64,000 nucleotides of DNA, taken from assembly GCA_009741485.1 (NCBI GenBank), contig CM019220.1:31130185-31194184 (forward strand), given 5' to 3'. Source of the DNA: Malurus cyaneus samueli. Lineage: Eukaryota; Chordata; Aves; Passeriformes; Maluridae. Shown here piece by piece: positions 14,701 through 27,741 of this stretch (the first letter of the stretch is position 1; the number at the start of each line of letters is the position of its first letter). Both the position numbers and the translations under genes were made by a program. The notes below the pieces were generated by a model. It was given only the letters and a program-made list of their open reading frames with translations. It did not search any database and had not been told where the DNA came from.

Positions 14701-15010
14701 AATACCTGTTCTTTGCTTATTATAACAAATATTCCAGCTGGAAAAGAATTCTAGTTTTGTGCTCCCAATTTCTTCATTTTTGTGCACTTTTAAACACATA
14801 TATATGTGCCAGCATATTTCACAGGCCTTTTGATGTTTTATTATCTCTGTATGTGGGTGGTTTGTTTCCAAGAAGTCTGAAGTGTAAATTTCCCTCTCTG
14901 TTTTCCTATGTGAAAGTTAAAAATACAGTCATGAAATATCCCCCACGTGTTTTTCTTTCCCTGGGTTTCCAAAAATCTAAAACAAGGTGCTTCTCTTCAA
15001 ACATTTGCAT
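11745..15010. other. Unique noncoding DNA, no gene seen
   Basis: Mixed-composition sequence, somewhat more GC-rich between about 13750 and 14290. There, overlapping open frames exist on both strands (for example 13918-14283 on plus and 13753-14064 on minus), but none resembles a known protein. No transposon signature was recognised. Confidence 0.65.
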
Positions 15011-15013
15011 TAC

Positions 15014-15043
15014 AAAAAAAAAAAAAAATTAAAAAAAGAAAAA
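15014..15043 (+). repeat. Poly-A rich run
   Basis: Fifteen A residues, then TT, seven A, G and five A. No recognisable retroposed sequence lies immediately upstream, so I do not call it a retrogene tail. Confidence 0.8.
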
Positions 15044-16320
15044 TCAGCTGTTAAATAAACATAAAGAGATTCAATGCCCACTGTCCCTAGATATTTCTCC
15101 ATATCCCTGAAGCATTAGCTGTAATGCCTGCTGTGATAAAAATCTCTTGGGAGCAACAAGCATAGTAGCAAAGGAATCACAATGGGTTGGAGATTAACTA
15201 AGCATCTGCTGTTTCCAGCCTACTGTGTGCTTCTGGGGCTTTGCATCTTATTGTGACTCATATGGAAATGAGGAGATGGATCCCAAGCAGAGCTTCACTT
15301 TAAAAATCAGACAGCAAATCATCTATTTCTTAAATGAGCTCTTCCATCTGACATACTGAAAATGAATATGAAAGTGTTAGCTATGAATTATATTTCATTC
15401 TTTATTCAGTGTTCTTGCAAAGCAGGACAACATTTTCCCAGATCTGTTGGTCTATTGGTTGATGGCAGCAGCAAAACACTATAACATGGCTCCTGGGAAT
15501 TTTGCTGTCTGGAGGATTTTTGAAATCATATCAGCTGTGCTGTGCATGCCAGTGAAGAGAGAAGGAGGCAGCAGGTTTGTATTTTGTTCTCCATAGCTGA
15601 AAAACAGGAGAGTTTTTTTTGGGTTTTTTTTTTTTTTTTTTTGTGGAAATTAATGTTTTAAAGTAATCCCAGTGCCCTCAAGCTTTAAGTGCTGTTACAA
15701 AGATTAGAAAGCGCCAAAGGGAGCTTGCTGACTTTCGAAATTAACGCTTTTTAAAAGATGCAAAGTTGTATAAAGGTCTTTCCAGGACGCAAGGCTGAGC
15801 AGGGTGGTGCTGCCCCTGGGCTGAGGCAGCTCGGAGCAGCCTGGCAAACATCACTGAGTGATCACTTCTGCCCATCAAAAGGCAGCAGGGAGAACAGCGG
15901 GGTTTGCTCAGTCAGAATTTCCCCCTATAACAATCTTAAGGCATTTTGTGCCACTTACAGCCCTTTATTACTGCAGTAACCTTGTGCAGGAGCTGGGCCT
16001 CTCATTGAAACAGACATTGGGAGAAAACTAAAGAGTAGATTTTATTTTTCTCAATTTCTTTAAGTTCAGCTCTCAAGGTGCTGCTTTTAAGTTTCACGAG
16101 AACAGACAGAAGTGTGATTTTCAGGTTGTGGATACTCCTTTTAACCATGCCATCAGATCAGAACTGAAGCAGTGTTTGCAAACATCTGGTTCTGAGTGAC
16201 CTGGCCCCTCACTGCTGCTGTGCTGCTCCTTCCCCAGGAGGTGCCTGCTCTGCTGCTGTCGAGCATAAGCAAAATAGGTACAATTCTGACAATGACTGGG
16301 TGGGGTTTTTCATATCCATG
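15044..16320. other. Unique noncoding DNA with a poly-T run
   Basis: No gene recognised. It contains a poly-T tract at 15613-15642: eight T, GGG, then nineteen T. This may be an antisense retroelement tail or a simple slippage tract. The adjacent sequence does not resemble CR1. Confidence 0.65.
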
Positions 16321-16324
16321 CTGG

Positions 16325-16385
16325 CCATGGTACATATATTACCATGGTATATATATTACCATGGTATATATTACCATCCTGGTAA
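16325..16385. repeat. Palindromic tandem repeat, about 17-bp unit
   Basis: Three tandem units begin with CCATGGTA: 16325-16341 (17 bp), 16342-16358 (17 bp) and 16359-16373 (15 bp), followed by a partial CCAT. Each junction contains the palindrome TACCATGGTA, so the array can form small cruciforms. It also contains TA-alternating cores. No function is implied. Confidence 0.85.
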
Positions 16386-16389
16386 TAGG

Positions 16390-19300
16390 ATTCTTAATCC
16401 ACCAAGTGCTGTGATGACACAAGTGAATTCACTCTGAAGGTTGATCTTTCCCCTGCACCTTTGGATTCATTTTGCTTGGTTAATATTCTTAGCACTTTCC
16501 CTAAAGACTGCCTTTTTTTTCCTTCTTTTCCAGGTTTGTGACCACTTTTCCTTTTCTTACCTATTTCAATATCCTTTAGCCCCTGTTCTGTAGCTAATTT
16601 ATTGACACCTTCTTTCCTTCTCCCCTTCTCTACCCTCTCTTTCAGCATGATGTGAACTGCACATTTTCCAGCTAGGCCAAACTGTGAGAGTGTGTCTTTT
16701 CATTTGTGGGAGATATGAAATATCAAAACAAATATTTCCTTGCTTCACTCTCAGTAAGAGCTTAAAGGAGCTGTTAGAGGGATTATTTTTCCCTGCTTAC
16801 TGGAAAACAAAGATAAAAATGTAGCTTTCAAGTAGGTCATTTAATCTTGGAACATTTAATTGTGAGGGTGCCAGCCATGATTTGATTTCTCATCTTCTAT
16901 TATTCCAAGGTTATAAACCTTCCAATTCATTTATATTTATAAACAATGTTCCCACTATATTACATGCATGGATTATTAGGAACACCTCCCAGTAGAGTAC
17001 TGTCAACTTTTTGTACATAATTAATTAGAAGCCTCAAAGCTACCTTTTATCAAACTTTCGCAGAGGTTTAGCATATCAGAAATCTCAAAATGAAAGAACT
17101 CTGTTTAGACCAAAGGGCTAGCCAGCTTACCCAAGTAAGGAAATACTTTATATTTCATGGGATTTTAAAAAATTTTAAAAATAATTAAAGCCAAAGTGGA
17201 AATCACCTAGGGAAGAATGTGGTTGCAGTGATAACAGAATTATATTTCACAGTAAAGGAAGCCAAACCCTGGCTCCAATTAACAGTCCAGTTCTGATAAA
17301 ATAAGTCAAAGGAGAAAACTGCCTGACCAAAACGATGATCATGACTGCAAAAGAATTGCACTGGGAGTAGGAACTGACCCCTAACAGTTAAACTGCTTAT
17401 GAATCATCCACAAGATGGGAAAAGACAGGAAACGCAGAGCTCTGCCTATTTGCATGGCTGCTGATTTTTATAGGAGTTCCTCAAAAGTAAATTGAGCCTT
17501 TCAGCTTCAAATTAACTTGCAAAACTTTGTCTGGGAGGGCAGGTCAATCTCACACAGGCCCCGTGCACATGGGAGCCCACACATTATCATCCTAATTTCA
17601 CCCTGGCCACATGCAGCACGTGTGAGTAGGTCTGGGATGGCTCTGCAGCATCAGGGATGGGCTGCCTAAGAGGGGAAACACTCATTTTTTTCCCCCATTT
17701 CCTGGCCATCCTAACACATTCTGGATCACTAACTGCGAGCTCTCTGCCGGGGGAAGTGCCATGGTGAAGGTGATTTACAGGCAGAAAACATCCCTTTGAT
17801 TCAGACCATCACTGGCACATAAAAATCCAATGCAAATTTCTCCAAATTCTCAACAGCGTGTTCCAATGTTTAGCATTTTACTGGGACTTTCAGGGCAGCA
17901 CTTGTCACCCGTAAGAGCATTATTACTTTGCATAAATTAAGCTGTGAAAGTTAAAATGTTTGTGGAATTTTAAAGGCTTATTCCCCTTCTTTGCCTTATC
18001 ACAAATCACTCTGGGAATCAAGGTGGCAGTGCCACAGGAGACACTGCTGATGATTTCATGAGTTCATGGCCTGGGCCCTTTCACAGAGTTGGATTATCTG
18101 AGATACAGCAATGTTTACATTGCCACCATTTACTCTGATGGCCAGGAGATGATGAGCTGTGTATGTGACACAAGGAAATCTTTAAGCCACACTGCCACCC
18201 CTTATAATTTTCAACAGCAGATTGGAACTATTTCCCAGGATCAACAACTTTGTGTTTTTCAAATGCTATATAAAGCAGCTTTGCAGCAAGGCTAAGAGCC
18301 AAGGAGTTTTCCATCTCCTTGTAGGTCACTGCTGGTGCAGCAGCACTTTAACTGAACAGACAGTTTCTCTCTAGAGGAAGTGGTATATTTAGTGTCCCAA
18401 ATGGTAGGTTGGATGTCAGATTTAATTTGAAACCTGAGATGTTGTAATTCTGAAGAAACTGTTGGCAAAGTATTTGTGTTTAAATGAGATGACATTTGTT
18501 CAACTGAGTTCTCTCATTCTTCTTGCTATTAGTTATATTTAATGAGTAATGGCTTGCCTTAAAGAAAAAAAAAAAATAAAAGACTAGCAGGCTGCAGAGA
18601 AAGTTCCTTGTGGTATTAAAAGACAGCAAAAGATCCTGTTGATAGAAACTTTATTCTTATCTGCCCTCTCAACACTGCCCAAGTACCATTACACTGTCCA
18701 CAACAAAGAAAAATTCTTCTTCCCAGAGTCTGAAACTGGAATTTTGATTTAATAAGATAGGAATACAAATAACACACCTTGCAGCATTCTGAGTAAGTAA
18801 TTTACTACACAAATCTTGAACACAGTGATGCATTTTTTATTGCACTTAACCTAAAATGTCTGTGCATCTCTTCTTCACACAAAAGCCAAAGTCCACATGG
18901 CTGTTCTTACAGAAATATCTTGGTCAACTTAGAAGCTTATTCTTGTTTTACTGCAGTGAATCAACTCATCATATTTTATGCATTCCCATTATACATGTCT
19001 ACAACTAGGTTCCTCATCCTGGGCTTCATTTATATGCAGTGGAGATCTAGTAAATGAATCTAGAACACAGGCTATCTTAACACAAAACAAATGTTTAAAC
19101 TTGCTGAGATCTATCTTGACATCTCCCAGTGGTCATAACTAAATATCCAATGGCAAGAGAGAGATCCAAGAGTACCTGCCTCAGATGTGGACAGTAATAC
19201 TAAATACCATTGAACTGAGTTCCTGTCACAGCTCTGTCTACTGTTAAGACCTTGAGACTCAGACATTTTTAGGTGTGTAAAGTAATCAATCTATCTCCTT

Positions 19301-20340
19301 TTCTTTCTAGATACAAAGGGAGGCTAATATAAGACACTCACTAAAATCCTTGAAATCTTAATGATCTATATCCTTCCATCAAAGCAGTGACAATTTTCTA
19401 TTTGTGTAAGTTGCAAAAGTACCTAGAAGGGAAAGGCTTGGACATTGCCAGCTTCCTTAATAATTTTCATAAAACAGATTGGGTGAACTGCAGTAGAAAG
19501 CATTGATTGCCATTTCAAGGCTTCTACTTCAAAGTAGAGGACATTGCTGTCTTTCTTTGTCCTTTGTAATGACTTGCAGAAATTCAGTAAACCCATTTTC
19601 TTAGAGAAAAAAATCATTGCCATTAGTGTCTTTTGGGACACCCCCTATAAATTGTTAAAATTGCCCTGCTTTATTCAATTTAATTATTTATTTGGAGAAT
19701 AATTACTTTAGATGTCAGTTCCATTATCACGGAAGTTGCAAATGATCCTGAAACTGATACAAATACTATCTTCTTGAGATCAGTTACCTGAGCATTACAG
19801 ACACTGTTTTAATTGTTGTTTCATTGCAGAATTCATATGGAATATGAATGAATGTGACTCTCAGACTGCTCTAAGATTTATTGTAGAAGAGCAAACAATC
19901 TACAGATAACAAGAGGTAAAGAATTTCCCATTGAAGATGCTTGTCTATGACTGTCAAAGTCTTGTAGAAAATAAGATGTCTCTGAGCAGGAGTGGACTAG
20001 GTAAAAGAAAGAGTGTTAATGGGGAGTCAGTATAAAATGTGAATATATTATGATAGAGTATTGTTACTGAGTTTGAAATCATTTCTTTCCATCAAAACCT
20101 AATCCTTTTCTACATATGTATGCAAAGTACATGCTTACCAAAACCATGCTCCTGTTCATTGAAGTAAATTTATTTATTAAATTTATTATATATGCAGCTG
20201 ATTTCCTAAGAGTGTGCACACATCTGCCCAGTTCTGTGAAATATCAACCTTGCCCACCTGCCAGAAGGACACCAAAGTTTTTGTTAAGCATACTGTTGTT
20301 GTTAAGGACTTTCACAACATTCATCTCCTGTCACTGAACA
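16390..20340. other. Unique noncoding DNA, no gene seen
   Basis: No coding frame above 90 codons and no recognised repeat apart from a short A-run near 18564-18575. A pyrimidine-rich stretch at about 16510-16640 gives a lysine/arginine-rich antisense frame (16394-16648, minus strand) that is a composition effect rather than a protein. Confidence 0.65.
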
Positions 20341-20349
20341 GGAAAAATG

Positions 20350-20415
20350 TGGACTGGGTCAGACCAAAGATCTGTCCAAGCCAGCAGCCAATCTTCAGCA
20401 GCAGCTGCAGGCAGA
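20350..20415 (-). mobile_element. Old CR1-type LINE 3' fragment, antisense
   Basis: The plus strand reads GGGTCAGACCAAAGATCTGT at about 20355. From memory this is close to the reverse complement of the 3' region of amniote CR1 elements, in which a GATGGACCTTTGGTCTGACCC-type sequence precedes the 3' end. The match fades after about 60-70 bp into CAGCAG-rich sequence. It is heavily diverged, so the element probably inserted long before the CR1 copy near 28.9 kb. The adjoining sequence to about 20800 may belong to it but is not recognisable. Confidence 0.5.
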
Positions 20416-20419
20416 TGGC

Positions 20420-23400
20420 CAGGGGACAAAATGAAGACCATGGCACAAAATCTGACACTTCCCCTCACAGTCCCTGAACTGCCAATCATCCACTGCCTAG
20501 GGATTCCTGGAGCTGGGTGGGCTGTCTTTGCTTTTAATCACATCCACTGGACATCCCACAGGAAAAGCTGAGTGTTCCTCTCCAGCCATAGAATTTCAGC
20601 TTTCAGGTCTTTTAGCTGGACATTCCATGTAGGCTGATCCTCTCCAGTCTCTCTGCAGAGGAGTTGGCATTCTGTCCAGGCAGATTTTCCACTTGTGCCT
20701 CTTTAATAATTTCAGACTTCCTTTTTAATTCTGTCCCACTCTTCCTTGTCACATCCTCTTCCACATGCTGCATATTTGCACTCACAAATTTATGCTTTGT
20801 TATTGTATTGTCTGGTTTTGTATCTTGGTGCTTATGAACTCGGAGAGACTCTTTATTCCTGGAATACTAATTCAGAACTGCTGAATTGGAAATTTCCATG
20901 TTGCATCGCATAAAACTGTTCTGTTCCATAGGCTAAAAGTTGGCATTTCTCTTTAAGCAGATCAACATAGTCACCATCTCAATATTATTCCTCCAAAGAT
21001 CTTTCCATAACACAGAGAGTATGAAGGATACTTTTAGGTACAGACTAAGGGGTTTATTCTGTTACTCAGCACAGAGCCTACTATCTGCCCTCATTTATGT
21101 AAAGTTCACTTCCACACCTACCCTGTGTCTTCAGCTCAGTTTGGCAGATGAAAACATTTAAGGCCAGGTTTTGTGTTTTTTTCTGTCAGATGCCAACTTT
21201 CTAATTTCTGAACATATGAAGTGTTGTTTTTTTCAACCATCTTTCAAGACTTACTATATTGGATTTGAAGCCCTCTCTACTCATTTACTATATGCCACTT
21301 TTTTTTGATTGCAACCACAATACCATCTGTGCTGAGATTTGTTACATGAGGTTTTAGCTTTGGATATCAACTATTTCTATAAAACATCACTTAAAATCAA
21401 TTAGTCACTTTGGACATAAAGATAAACTAAACAAACAGTTACATCTATCTTCCTGTGCATTTTTTTCCTTTAGCTTTATGGTATTTTGAGAAACACCAGA
21501 TTTGCTTGATGAATGATTGCCTATTTAATGGCAAAAGATAAAGATTCTGTAACAGCAGTGGGGGAAAAAATACAGGGGGGAAAATATATCACTCTGCTCA
21601 TCATCATCATCTCGAATGAAGGAAAATATCCTGAAGCTTGGACGAATGACTGAAGCTCATATCTCCATCTGTCTGTGACGGTAGTGTCAGTCACAGGACA
21701 ATGACTGATGAGGATTCTGACCCCTTCAGCAAGATGCTTGGGCTGGGAGGCAAGCCCAGATCACAGCCAGGAGAAACTCCTGTGGCAGGGGTGGAAAAAT
21801 AAAGTTACTGACACAGCTGAGCCAAGGGGGAGAGTTGGTAAGGCAGCTCAGGGTCTGCATAGATATTCATTCTGTAATACAAGTTACAGAAGCTAAAGAT
21901 AAGTCCTTTTTTTCTTAAATCAAGTTAGGGATTGTCTTTTCTCTCTGCTGCCAACCTAAATGTTCAAAGATCATAAATTAAGACCCCAAGCATGACAGGT
22001 CTGACTTCAAAAAAGCAGGAATTTAAAAGTATTGGCTGTCTTTGACCCAGAACACCATCATAATAAAGTTTCTGAGGTCCTGGGTAACACCAGCATCACA
22101 TGTCTGAATTCCTATAGCTGCAATAACTACAGACTTCATTGAAATTCATTTGGGTTTTTTCCCCCACTCATTGGACACAAAGGGGGCCTTTGCTATCACC
22201 CAGTGCCTTGACACCAGACTCCCATTAGATAGCCATTCTACAGTCTGTGGGCTTCTTTGACCTTCACTGAGCTACAAAATTAGCCAAGGAACACTCCTCC
22301 CTGTGCTCCTGCCAAAAACATCTGCATGAACTCCATGTTCATATTTACTCTGGGTTGGATGCTACCTATATGTAAAATGTGAGAGTTCCAGCTGCATACT
22401 CATGATCACATTAATCTCATTTAAGTGTCAATAGCTACGAGGAAGGAAACTCCAACCTGCCAGGTCCTGGCCAATGTGTAGAGCAGACATTGGGATTGCA
22501 TAGGAAGCTGGCTCAGGGATGTGGTCTAGTTGAAAAAGTGACCTGACAAAAAACTACCAGATGGTTTAGAGCACTGACTCCTGGTACAGTCCTTCTACTC
22601 TAAATGCCAGCACAAAGGAGAGCTCAGGGACACAGAGACATCCCTTTAGTCTGCACTTTGACACAGTTAAACTGCAGTCATGGAATGAAACAAAAATTCC
22701 CTGAGGCCGTTTGTCAGTCCTGCGAGGAGTTCTGCCATGGGTAGAGCTCAAGCTGTTTTTGAAGAGACTGCAAATATGGGATGGGAAAATATGGATATTA
22801 TACTGTTTTCTTTCATGTTTTTTCAGTTAGACCTTCAAATTACAAACCCTTCAGGGCAGGGTTTGCCCATCTTCCTGTGTCTTCAGAAACAGCCTTACTT
22901 GGCTTTTCAAATAAACACGCTGGCTGTTATGAAAAACAGAGGGAGAGGATGGTGTTGCTGTCATCTCCAGCAGAGGTCCAAATAAAATTTGCCCCTCTTA
23001 CCACAATGAATAACTGTATTTAGCACAAATGGGAGCTGGAAATGAGCCTGATTGACCCATGGACAATTATGCACAATGAATCTGAAAAAACAGCTATTAA
23101 CAATCATAAAGGATCCTTCCCAGCTAGATCAGCTGAATCTCACTGTTTCTCGACAGAAAGTTTGTGCAACCTGCATGTCACCTGCATGCAACTTTATCTT
23201 CTTTCTCCTTGACTACATGCAGTTTGGATCACTGTTATGAACCTTGCAGGACTGCAGATTTTGGGGTATATCACAAGAAATGAATGATTTGAGAAGTGAA
23301 AGAACAAGCTTTGCTGTTAGATTACAACAGTTTACATTCACCTGTTAATTCTCAAAAATCACAAACATTTGCCTTGAGTCTCAAACAAAGCACACTCTGT

Positions 23401-23690
23401 GGGCCTGCTTTTACTAAATGCCAGGAAAGCAAAGATGTGATTTTAAGCCACTTGGTGAATGCAATAAAACAGAATCTGACCTTAAAGGGGCTTGGGGTTG
23501 TTTTTTTTTCCTGAAATCCAACAGAAGGTGTTGAGAGTGAGATTTAGTGAGAAAGCCTCAATCTGGGGCTTTCTCAGTATGTTGTTTTGAGCCACAAAGT
23601 ATTAATGAAAAGAAATTATAGTCTCAGCTTGGTCCCCCTTGGTCAGTCCAAAGTGCCCCAGGCAGAGCCAGAGTGCTCACAGGTTATGTG
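20420..23690. other. Noncoding DNA, no gene seen
   Basis: No recognisable gene. A small (TCA)n run lies near 21599-21613. The part from 20420 to about 20800 may be decayed LINE sequence. Short open frames (22737-23023, 23052-23240) overlap in different frames and resemble no known protein. Confidence 0.6.
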
Positions 23691-23790
23691 CACCATGGCC
23701 TGTGCACCACGGACACAATCAGAGAGTTATTGGAGGGTTTTGTCCAATTTGATCCTAATCTCAGTGTATCTCAAGCATTAATCCTATACC
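23690..23790 (+). repeat. Diverged dispersed repeat, copy 1
   Basis: The segment containing AGAGTTATTGGAGG, then TTTGATCCTAA and TATCTCAA (core 23722-23772) matches 25438-25487 in the same order and spacing with about one mismatch in five. Weaker similarity may continue to the right: GTGGCACCTA occurs in both flanks, near 24059 and 25587. Inference: two copies of one interspersed family, perhaps fragments of a long terminal repeat of an avian retrovirus-like element, although no intact LTR boundary or primer-binding site is visible. Confidence 0.5.
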
Positions 23791-24830
23791 TGGAGTTCTA
23801 TTTCAGGACCAAAGCAAATCAGCAGAGGTCTCTGGGTATCAGTGAAATGATAACAACCTGTACACCAAGTCTGTGCTAGTTACTTTTTGCTATATACCTT
23901 ACACAAACGAAGAATAAAACTTCCTATAGACCCTTGAAATTTAGGCCTTCATTTCCAACCAATACAATGTCATGTTTTGAAAACTAATTCAATAATTCAA
24001 GATGAATTCAATGGTTAGAAGTAGCTCAGTAAATATTTTTCATGAGAAACGTCACCTAGTGGCACCTACTCAGAACAAGCAGCACAAGGCAATGTAACAA
24101 CATCTTTAATTTGCTGCTACTACTGAGCAGGTTGGCTTGCCCCTGTGCTTTTCTTTTACAGTAGCTTTGATTACACTTTTCTTGATAAAGTCCGCATCTG
24201 ACACCGTGGAACACATTTATCTCAAATGTGGAAAGAAATAACAGTAATAGGATCTCCTGCTTGTGTGTGAGAGAGTGATTGAGAACATAACAAATTCACC
24301 TCTGACATTATCTCTCTGAGCAAAGTCAGAATTTCAGCTGCAGTGACCTTGTGGTCACAAAGATCACAAACTGCAAGACAGAAGAGGTTGGAAAAAAAGG
24401 CTTTTAGTTGGATGTATTGTTACAATACATCCTGCAATTGTTATATACCCAAAACTACTTCTCTTAAGAGAGAAATCAGGCTTCCCCTCCTGTTGTTCAA
24501 TAGTTTACAAAACAAAATTGACAATAATTCACACTAATGTTCAACAGCAGTAAGGGAAATATCTCTTCCTTTAAAGACCTAGAAACCAGGAAAAAAATAA
24601 AGTCCCAAAAATACAGTCATTACAAACTTGCCCAGATGAATTTGGTGCAGCCCTGCATGGCATACAAGAAAAGTCTTTTTTAAGGGACTTGCAGCTGAAG
24701 TCCAACAGGATTTAGTAATACTGAGAGAAATGTTATGGTAAACTTGATAGTAAGAAAAATCAAGATTCTAACGTGTAGAACCTGCTTGGTGAACTGATAT
24801 AAATGTTCCTACATAACAAATTAGTAATTC
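23791..24830. other. Noncoding DNA, no gene seen
   Basis: AT-rich sequence between the first dispersed-repeat copy and the poly-T run. The left part may be decayed sequence of the same repeat family. No gene recognised. Confidence 0.55.
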
Positions 24831-24862
24831 TTTTTTTTTTTTTTTTTATTTTTTTTTTTTTT
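24831..24862. repeat. Poly-T run
   Basis: Seventeen T, one A, then fourteen T. It could be the A-tail of an antisense retroposon, but no recognisable element is attached on the right-hand side. Confidence 0.9.
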
Positions 24863-24988
24863 GCTTTTGTCACTATACACCAAGTTATACACTGTCTGGA
24901 CTGAGCTCTCTAGGAGATGTCCCTGTGTTGTAGGGATTCCTAACCTCTGAAATAAATCACAACCCCCTTTAGGTTCTTGCCAGGCTGT

Positions 24989-25056
24989 AAAGGCACAGAT
25001 GACACCCCATAGTTTTCAAAAGAAAGGCACAGATGTCACCCCATAATTTACAAACT
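24989..25056. repeat. 34-bp tandem duplication, two copies
   Basis: Unit 24989-25022 and unit 25023-25056 both begin AAAGGCACAGATG, followed by A or T, then CACCCCATA. The first 24 bases differ at about two positions, and the ends diverge more. It is a small local duplication in otherwise unique DNA. Confidence 0.85.
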
Positions 25057-25409
25057 CACAGCTCTCCCTGCTCACAAATGCTCAGACCTCCAATGCATGG
25101 AACACCACTTAGCCATCAACACTTCCAGAATTAAAAACATATAGCTCTGCTCTGATCACCAGAGTTGCTCTTCACATGTAACTTTTCATGCCACCTTATT
25201 AAGGATATGTGAGTATGGGATGTAATTTAGAAGAGCTTTTCTGCTCATAAAGCTATGGCATCTCTTGAGGAGTTAATATTTGTTCTGGGGATCAACAGGC
25301 ACCATAACTGAAATTAAAGATGATTTTTTCATCTAAAAAATCCTTTCTAAGCCTCATTGACTTAGTGGCCTATCCACAGCCTAGAGTTTAGAGCAAACAC
25401 AGAGAACAC
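25057..25409. other. Noncoding DNA, nothing recognised
   Basis: Unique AT-rich sequence between the 34-bp duplication and the second dispersed-repeat copy. No gene or structure seen. Confidence 0.6.
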
Positions 25410-25500
25410 AGAGCCATGGTGCTGATGACAGAAAAAGAGAGTTATTGAAGAGTTTTATCCAGTTTGATCCTACTCACACTATATCTCAATTTCACACCAT
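25410..25500 (+). repeat. Diverged dispersed repeat, copy 2
   Basis: Second copy of the sequence at 23690-23790, same orientation, about 1.7 kb downstream. The best-matching core is 25438-25487 (AGAGTTATTGAAGAG, then TTTGATCCTAC and TATATCTCAA). The left flank also shares a CCATGG-containing stretch. The family was not identified by eye. Confidence 0.5.
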
Positions 25501-27740
25501 GTTTTAATCAAAATAAGCTTTCATGAGTATCCACTACTACTTACTCTAATGGATCCTAGGACTGAGAAAACCTCATGCTAGGAAGTGGCACCTAGCTATT
25601 AAAGTAATTCTTATTAAGCAATATAAAATTCAGAGAAACATATTTCAAGGCTCACTGAGTTAAAGGAACTAGGACACAGCAGCAGTGTCTGGACATTTAT
25701 TAACTTCCCTCAGGTAGCAACAGTCACTTGCATAGGTTGCAAAAATCATCATTATGCAGAACCAAATCATGCAGGATTCACACCACCATCCCTCATTATG
25801 CTGAAAGGAAGGAAAGAAGCATGAGAAGTGGAATGGAGTTTTCATTAAAGTTTAACCATTTCAAACAGTTTAACTGTTTTAACTGTTTCACTTTTTTCAG
25901 TGACATGGTCTACAATCCAAATCTGATAAATCAGTGTATAATTAGACAGTGCAGGAGCCATCACTATAAACCTTACCAACAGGACAGGTTTTTTCAGGGA
26001 TTATTTCTCAGAAAAGGATCAAAATCCTAGATCCATTCAAATTAAGAGAAGATTCATTGTGTGAAAGTGAGGAGGCTGAATTTTTCTGGCCCATAAAATG
26101 CTGCAAACACGACCACAAGCACTGAGTGCCTGCCTTGGGATGAAGAAAGATATTAAGCTTACAAAAGCCATCTGTCTCTCAGTGAAAGCAAATACAGCAA
26201 AAGCTTTGCCACTCCATGATTCACTGTTGAATGTTTGAATCCAGGTGGGCTCAGGCTCTCTGTTGTCACTCCTTCACACATGTGCTTAATTTGACACACA
26301 GAGCCAAAGATTAGTTCCACTAAAGTCCTGTGGTTTGCTTAGCATTAGGATCAAAAAAACTCCCACTGGCTTCAAGTGTGAAAGATCAGAGATGGAAGGA
26401 TCAAACTTTATAGCAAGTGGGGTCAAGCAGCAAGTTCCCAATCCACAATATGAGCACTGTTTTCTATTTTATATCACTGCTCTGCTCTGAAGGACTCTTT
26501 CCAGCGTGACAGTTCCTCTTTTTCTCGGAATGGTTGTTATCAGATCACAGCTTTACACTGAAGCTGTTTATAAACATTCCTTATGACATTTCTCTTTTTT
26601 TTTTTTTATCAAGCCTTTTTTCCACCATGAAACGGGACATTTATTGTTCATATATAAGGGGCAATGAACCTGCAAAAGCAGCATTCATAAAACCTGGAAA
26701 CCTCCTCAACAAGCAAAATGACTGACTAATGTGATGGACATTCATAAATCACTTCATATCATTCATCATAATTCCTGAAGTTTCATTAATTCCTAGAGGA
26801 AGACATAAATCTAATGTGCATCTTAAGGAGCCAGCAGGCTGGCATGCTTTCCAGGCATAAAATAAAGATGATGCTCTCTTCCTTACTGAAGAAATGTGGG
26901 TTTTGCATGTGTGCACAGCAGGAAATTTATGTCACACAAAATGTGGGGATATCCTGGGCAGCCCTACAGGCATCGCTTGTGCAAATGCTCTGTCCTGATC
27001 TTGCCCCCACTGAACTCAATGGACCCTTTTCCCAATGAAGCTCAGGCAGAACTCAGTGTATGAAGCTTTAAATCTTCCTTTGGTTCTGAGCAATCAGGTT
27101 GAGTGCAGATTTGGTTTCCAGAACTGAGAGGCCACCAGTGCCTGGGAGAGCACTGCAGCATCCTCTTGGAGGGGTCCTGGGCAGCAAAACAGGGTCTGGC
27201 TAACCTGCAACAGCTCAGAGGATCTCAGAGACAGCACAAATCTAGCAGAAGGCAGAAAAAAAGGAAAACAACAAAACCTTTTAAAGCAGGGAAGCTGACA
27301 GAAACAGGAAAAAGAAGCCTTTACAGTGAAGCCTGATGCTATGCAAATTGCTCCCTGCAAATGCTAAAGCAAGTTTGACATCCTGTGGCCAGAGTCAGCA
27401 TGGGAATAACTCACCCTTTCAAACCCTGGGCTCGCTCACTCTGGAGATTCTCCTGCTCCTGAGGGCATATATTTTTGTTTGAGGTGGGTATGACAGTCTT
27501 GTGAGTGAGTATCCTGGAGGAAAGAATATAAATGTGCACACTAAATATTTCTGTCAGGACATGACTAGGAGCAGAAAGAGAGCAATATCACTTGAAAGCC
27601 CTCAGGACATCAGAGGGTAAACACAGAATGAGTCCCAGAAAATCTGTGTGGCCCCTCTGCTTGAGGTTATCCCCTGCCCTAAAAGAGGCATACAAATATA
27701 AATGGGGGACCAGAGACTGAAGAAAACAAGAAAAAAACAA
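25501..27740. other. Noncoding DNA, no gene seen
   Basis: No recognised gene. The right flank of the second repeat copy may extend to about 25620. Short open frames at 25728-26030, 26814-27038 and 27094-27360 (both strands) have no recognisable domain. A T-run occurs near 26596-26608. Confidence 0.6.
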
Positions 27741-27741
27741 C

